Source: Lentisphaerota bacterium
GTDB lineage: Bacteria; Verrucomicrobiota; Kiritimatiellia; UBA8416; JAFGIZ01
Assembly (NCBI GenBank): GCA_016929365.1
Contig: JAFGIZ010000175.1
Span: 1 to 5,961 of the forward strand
Length of the DNA stretch: 5,961 bases
Direction of reading: 5' to 3'
Part shown: positions 5,620 to 5,961 of the stretch, piece after piece
Layout: every line of letters begins with the position of its first letter
How positions within the stretch are numbered: position 1 is the first letter of the stretch
The notes under the pieces: model-generated
The model's database searches: none
What the model was told of the DNA's origin: nothing
Seen by the model: only the letters and a program-made list of their open reading frames with translations
Translations under genes and position numbers: made by a program

Positions 5620-5751
5620 TGCGGAGCTGAGCAAGCTCAAGTGACTGGCGGCGGCTTGCGCCGCAACCAGTCCCTTGAGTCGAAACCGCCTTCCCCTCCG
5701 TACGCAGGCGTGCTACGTAAAAGCCGGATTCGACTCAGCTCCGCGTTGGCC
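5614..5751 (+). repeat. three-way-junction structure; possible large attC of a gene-less cassette
   Basis: The outer stem 5615-5631/5734-5751 includes a perfect GCGGAGCTGAG/CTCAGCTCCGC and continues to GGCAAT/GTTGgCC with one wobble and one bulge. Inside are hairpin C (arms 5636-5648 and 5667-5679, one mismatch in 13, inner stem GCGGC/GCCGC) and hairpin D (arms 5680-5692 and 5721-5733, two mismatches in 13). C, D and the outer stem abut with a single four-base linker (5632-5635). Read as attC, R' is GTTGGCC (5745-5751) and R'' CGGCAAT (5614-5620), 6/7 complementary to GTTGCCG at 5594. That would make 5595-5745 a 151-bp cassette. No extrahelical base in the usual register is seen. A structured RNA is the alternative. 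Confidence 0.4.
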
Positions 5752-5772
5752 CTGGCACGCGTTAGGCCCTAG
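5743..5772 (+). repeat. imperfect tandem copy of an R'-box segment
   Basis: GCGTTGGCCCTGG (5743-5755) and GCGTTAGGCCCTAG (5759-5772) differ by one substitution and one inserted base. Each contains a GTT crossover-type box: GTTGGCC (5745) and GTTAGGC (5761), the latter a full match to GTTRRRY. One of them is probably the left boundary of the next cassette. Confidence 0.55.
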
Positions 5773-5782
5773 AGAAATGGAC

Positions 5783-5817
5783 TTGCACAACCAGCGCGGT
5801 ATGATGTATTGTCATAC
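5783..5817 (+). promoter_or_regulatory. candidate promoter with inverted-repeat operator of the second toxin-antitoxin operon
   Basis: TTGCAC (5783-5788) and TATTGT (5807-5812), 18 bases apart, form a plausible promoter just ahead of the ribbon-helix-helix gene. GTATGA (5799-5804) and TCATAC (5812-5817) are a perfect 6-bp inverted repeat with a 7-base centre covering the -10, the right place and symmetry for autorepression by an RHH dimer pair. Confidence 0.5.
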
Positions 5818-5829
5818 TGGAGGTGAGAA

Positions 5830-5961
5830 ATGAGTACAGCAAAGATCGCCATCACAATGGAAGAGAGCCTTGTTTCACAGGTTGACCGTCTCGTGTCTTC
5901 GCACGTCTACCCTAGTCGCAGTCGTGCTATTCAGGAGGCGGTGGCAGACAAGCTGCACCGC
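5830..5961 (+). CDS. ribbon-helix-helix antitoxin, 5' part (runs off the window)
   Basis: The ATG at 5830 follows GGAGG (5819-5823) by six bases, and the frame stays open for 44 codons to the last base. The protein shows a complete N-terminal RHH fold: a beta strand 'KIAITMEESLV', helix 'SQVDRLVSSHVYP', then 'SRSRAIQEAVADKLHR', the 'SRSxAIQEA' turn being typical of CopG/MetJ-like antitoxins. These bind operator DNA through the strand and block a toxin with a C-terminal tail not seen here. The partner should be the next gene; in operons of this style it is often a MazF/PemK-like or PIN nuclease, which cannot be decided from this window. The gene sits in the same orientation as vapBC and probably belongs to the next cassette. 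Confidence 0.82.
   Translation, partial: MSTAKIAITMEESLVSQVDRLVSSHVYPSRSRAIQEAVADKLHR

Noticed and set aside
5595..5679. Rho-independent terminators for vapBC
   Set aside because: The hairpins are strong but none is followed by a T-run.
4469..5772. CRISPR array
   Set aside because: The repeats are inverted, differ in sequence and are irregularly spaced; no direct repeat/spacer series exists.

Overview
The window joins an ordinary chromosomal segment (about 1-3860) to a mobile, gene-poor segment (about 3960-5961). DNA and codon use are GC-rich. The 5' partial gene (propeller repeats, then a calcium-binding D-rich linker ending in 'DTDPFD', then a short C-terminal beta domain ending in 'FYRVGAGP') and the GH38 mannosidase fit a polysaccharide-degrading bacterium of the Planctomycetes-Verrucomicrobia-Chlamydiae (PVC) group, perhaps Kiritimatiellota or Verrucomicrobiota. 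This is inference from protein style; no rRNA or marker gene is present.

Left part: the 3' end of a probably secreted beta-propeller protein (+ strand) converges on, and overlaps by 34 bp, a complete GH38 alpha-mannosidase gene (- strand, start 3794) with its own RBS and a plausible sigma70-type promoter. These genes suggest glycan recognition outside the cell and mannoside trimming inside it, but nothing here shows that they work together.

Middle part (3975-4469): debris of a mobile element. A 27-bp near-perfect inverted repeat overlaps the start of a C-terminal scrap of a tyrosine recombinase. That is followed, in another frame, by a C-terminal scrap resembling an IS91-type transposase. 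No intact transposition gene remains.

Right part (about 4470-5961): this reads as an integron-type gene cassette array with no integrase gene in view. Two sites, 4824-4886 and 5537-5600, have full attC architecture (R''-spacer-L''-loop-L'-spacer-R'). In both, one bulged base lies exactly nine bases after R'', and nine bases precede R'. The six bases that open each proposed cassette (4634, 4881) complement the R'' box at that cassette's far end, as expected if each was once a closed circle. The clearest cassette (4881-5594) carries a promoter and a complete VapBC-type toxin-antitoxin pair. Two more units (4470-4633 and 4634-4880) have no credible gene, and a highly structured 5595-5745 segment may be another gene-less cassette or an unusual large attC. 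The array continues with the start of a second toxin-antitoxin operon (ribbon-helix-helix antitoxin from 5830), cut by the window end.

The VapBC pair and the next antitoxin each have a promoter and an inverted-repeat operator candidate, so they should be expressed and autoregulated independently of array position. Toxin-antitoxin cassettes of this sort are known to stabilise large sedentary arrays.
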